Shown piece after piece: positions 12,491-14,228 of a stretch of DNA of 14,228 nucleotides. The notes under the pieces were generated by a model. It worked only from the letters and a program-made list of their open reading frames with translations. It had not been told where the DNA came from and made no database searches. A program made the translations under genes and the position numbers. How positions within the stretch are numbered: position 1 is the stretch's first letter; every line of letters begins with the position of its first letter. Source of the DNA: Flavobacteriales bacterium UBA6165 (GTDB lineage Bacteria; Bacteroidota; Bacteroidia; Flavobacteriales_D; Crocinitomicaceae); the NCBI GenBank assembly GCA_002422285.1, contig DIUF01000015.1:1-14228 (forward strand). The letters run 5' to 3'.

Positions 12491-14228
12491 ATGAAGATAT
12501 TTTTACTCTTTTTATTTGCATTGTTTTCTTGTTGTTTAGTTTTTGGTCAAAACTACAATATGACCAATGGAACAATTAATACTTGTTCTGGAAATTTTTA
12601 TGATTCTGGTGGTTCAGGGGGTAATTATGGAAACAACCAAAATTTTACACAAACATTTTGCTCCAATGTGGCTGGGCAGTCTATTCAGTTAAATTTCAGT
12701 GCATTTAACATTGAGAATGGTTGGGATTTTTTAACAATTTATGATGGCCCAAATACTGCCTCTCCAATTGTCGGAACATATACTGGAACAGGCTCTCCTG
12801 GTATAGTTACTTCAAGTGGCAGTTGTTTAACCGTGGTATTTGTATCAGATTTTATTATAACCGCATCAGGTTGGGCCGCCAGTATATCTTGTGTAGCCCC
12901 TCCTCCTTCTGGTTCGAGCTACAATATGGCCAACGGTTCAATCACGACTTGCTCAGGAACCTTTTATGACAGTGGGGGCGCTTCAGGGAATTATTTGAAT
13001 AATCAAAATTTTACATATACTATCTGCTCAAGTATAGCAGGTCAGGCTGTTCAATTGAATTTCACTCAGTTTAATATCGAAGTGAACTTTGATTTTTTAA
13101 CCATATATGACGGTCCAAATACTGCCTCTCCGAGTTTAGGCACCTACACAGGAACAAATTCACCAGGTACTGTTACTGGCTCAGGTGATTGTTTAACCAT
13201 AGTATTTACTTCAGATGGTTCCGTTGTAGCGCTCGGTTGGGCAGCAAGTATAAACTGCACTACTCCCGTTGCCCCACCGCCTCCTCCTTCAAACGGATGT
13301 AACGCCAATACAACAATCTGTGAGCCTGGTGTAGCTGGTCCTTTTGGTTTCGGTACTGCTGGTCCTGACCCAGTGAATTGTTTGGATTGGTTCGGAACGT
13401 CAGAATATACCTATATTATGCTGTATATTACCCAGTCAGGGCCTTTGAATATGCTAATCAATGGTAATGCAACAACAGGCTTTTTGGATGTTGCAGTATA
13501 CAATATTCCATCTAGCCAAGATCCTTGTACAGCGATAATGAATCAAGCGAACCTAATTGGATGTAATTACGCCCAATTCTCAGACGGTTGTAATCAGTTT
13601 GGAACATCCTTCCCTTGTGGGTCAAATGTGCCTTCGCCTAATGTGGTTGCAGGACAAGTTTTGATGATTATTGTTGAAGATTGGTTAAATGGGCCATCAT
13701 CAAATTTTACACTTGAATTAGGCCCTCCGCCAAACGCTCAAACAGGTCCGCCCAACCCCGCAATTACTCCAGCTGGCCCGTTTTGTGTTACATCACCATC
13801 AACGCAACTCAACGCTGTTGATATGGGGGGTGCTTGGACAGGGCCTGGGACGTCAGGAACAGGAATGTTTAACCCTTCTACCGCTGGTGTCGGCACACAT
13901 ACAATTAATTATTCTATCGGAACATCACCATGTAATTCATCATCATCAACTACAATTACTGTTTTTAATAATCCTCCTGTAAGTCCAGCTAACAATGGTC
14001 CTATTTGTGTTGGACAAAGTATCAATTTGACAACTACATTGGTGAGTGGAGCTACATATAGTTGGACAGGTCCAAGTGGTTTTACTTCAAATCAACAAAA
14101 TCCAACTATCACGAATGCAACTACTGCAAATGGGGGGACTTACACTGTAACGGTAACTGTTGCTGGTTGTACGTCCAGCGCTTCTACAACAGTAGTTGTT
14201 AATCCACAAATCACCCCAACATTTAATC
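12491..14228 (+). CDS. Large secreted protein with two CUB domains and Ig/PKD-like repeats (3' end cut by window edge)
   Basis: An open frame of 579 codons from the ATG at 12491, still open at the right edge. Residues 1-19 are a signal peptide (MKIFLLFLFALFSCCLVFG, cleavage before QNYN). Two tandem CUB domains follow (about 22-134 and 144-256), each with four cysteines and the CUB phrase DFLTIYDGPNTASP. A Pro-rich linker (PVAPPPPPS) leads to a Cys-rich beta domain at about 268-410 (VNCLDWFGTSEYTYIMLYITQSG, VVAGQVLMIIVEDW). From about 418 come Ig/PKD-like repeats (GPFCVTSPSTQLNAV; GPICVGQSINLTTTLVSGATYSWTGPSGF) typical of giant adhesin-like proteins in Flavobacteriales. Such proteins usually end in a type IX sorting domain, and that region lies outside the window. 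It starts 9 bases after the 187-residue gene. A surface adhesion or matrix role is inferred from the domains. Confidence 0.88.
   Translation, partial: MKIFLLFLFALFSCCLVFGQNYNMTNGTINTCSGNFYDSGGSGGNYGNNQNFTQTFCSNVAGQSIQLNFSAFNIENGWDFLTIYDGPNTASPIVGTYTGTGSPGIVTSSGSCLTVVFVSDFIITASGWAASISCVAPPPSGSSYNMANGSITTCSGTFYDSGGASGNYLNNQNFTYTICSSIAGQAVQLNFTQFNIEVNFDFLTIYDGPNTASPSLGTYTGTNSPGTVTGSGDCLTIVFTSDGSVVALGWAASINCTTPVAPPPPPSNGCNANTTICEPGVAGPFGFGTAGPDPVNCLDWFGTSEYTYIMLYITQSGPLNMLINGNATTGFLDVAVYNIPSSQDPCTAIMNQANLIGCNYAQFSDGCNQFGTSFPCGSNVPSPNVVAGQVLMIIVEDWLNGPSSNFTLELGPPPNAQTGPPNPAITPAGPFCVTSPSTQLNAVDMGGAWTGPGTSGTGMFNPSTAGVGTHTINYSIGTSPCNSSSSTTITVFNNPPVSPANNGPICVGQSINLTTTLVSGATYSWTGPSGFTSNQQNPTITNATTANGGTYTVTVTVAGCTSSASTTVVVNPQITPTFN
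12554..12892 (+). repeat. Tandem CUB-domain repeat, copy 1
   Basis: 113 codons (Tyr22 to Cys134) that align without gaps to copy 2, with 81 of 113 residues identical by hand count. The four cysteines are at identical positions. The most conserved stretch is DFLTIYDGPNTASP, which is also similar at the DNA level. Confidence 0.85.
12920..13258 (+). repeat. Tandem CUB-domain repeat, copy 2
   Basis: 113 codons (Tyr144 to Cys256), offset 366 bases from copy 1 and in frame with it. A short Ala/Pro/Ser/Gly linker separates the copies. Internal duplication within the gene is the simplest explanation. Confidence 0.85.

Noticed and set aside
13785..13982. Plus-strand 65-codon His/Leu-rich open frame
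   Set aside because: It is an out-of-frame reading of the Ser/Thr-rich Ig-like repeat region of the CUB protein (CAT and CAC from TCATCA runs).

Overview
The window looks like chromosomal sequence from a Bacteroidota bacterium, most likely a Flavobacteriales-type member. The evidence is AT-rich DNA, starts without clear Shine-Dalgarno sequences, several upstream matches to the Bacteroidota -7 promoter element TAnnTTTG, two proteins ending in a type IX secretion (T9SS) sorting domain, a YtxJ-type thiol protein, a Bacteroidota-style PheS (signature AISARAHCFFHQ) and a LysRS with a C-terminal extension. I see no rRNA, tRNA, CRISPR array, transposase, integrase or phage gene.

Layout. 1-1275 (minus): pheS followed after one base by a ytxJ-like gene that runs off the left edge. 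1477-2223 (plus): a small lipoprotein with an Ig-like fold, then a DUF59/MIP18 Fe-S assembly protein, closed by a bidirectional hairpin terminator. 2285-3926 (minus): murI (glutamate racemase) upstream of a TonB-type energy transducer. 3999-5490 (minus): a two-gene unit of secreted proteins whose 72-residue C-terminal sorting domains are nearly identical. Its terminator hairpin runs directly into the murI promoter. 5649-9912 (plus): a large AsmA-family envelope protein, then a membrane sensor histidine kinase with no response regulator beside it. 9939-11654 (minus): lysS. 11918 to the right edge (plus): an unrecognised secreted 187-residue protein, then a large secreted protein with two tandem CUB domains and Ig/PKD-like repeats, cut by the right edge.

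Housekeeping genes (pheS, lysS, murI, DUF59) are interleaved with cell-envelope and secretion genes (lipoprotein, TonB, AsmA, sensor kinase, T9SS cargo, CUB adhesin-like protein). The two tRNA synthetases and murI look ordinary. The accessory content is the secreted-protein pair at 3999-5490 and the pair at 11918-14228. Intergenic gaps are all shorter than 300 bases. I found no convincing new defence, mobile or regulatory system. The least explained items are the 187-residue secreted protein next to the CUB protein, the non-canonical phosphoacceptor box of the sensor kinase, and the terminator-promoter fusion in front of murI.
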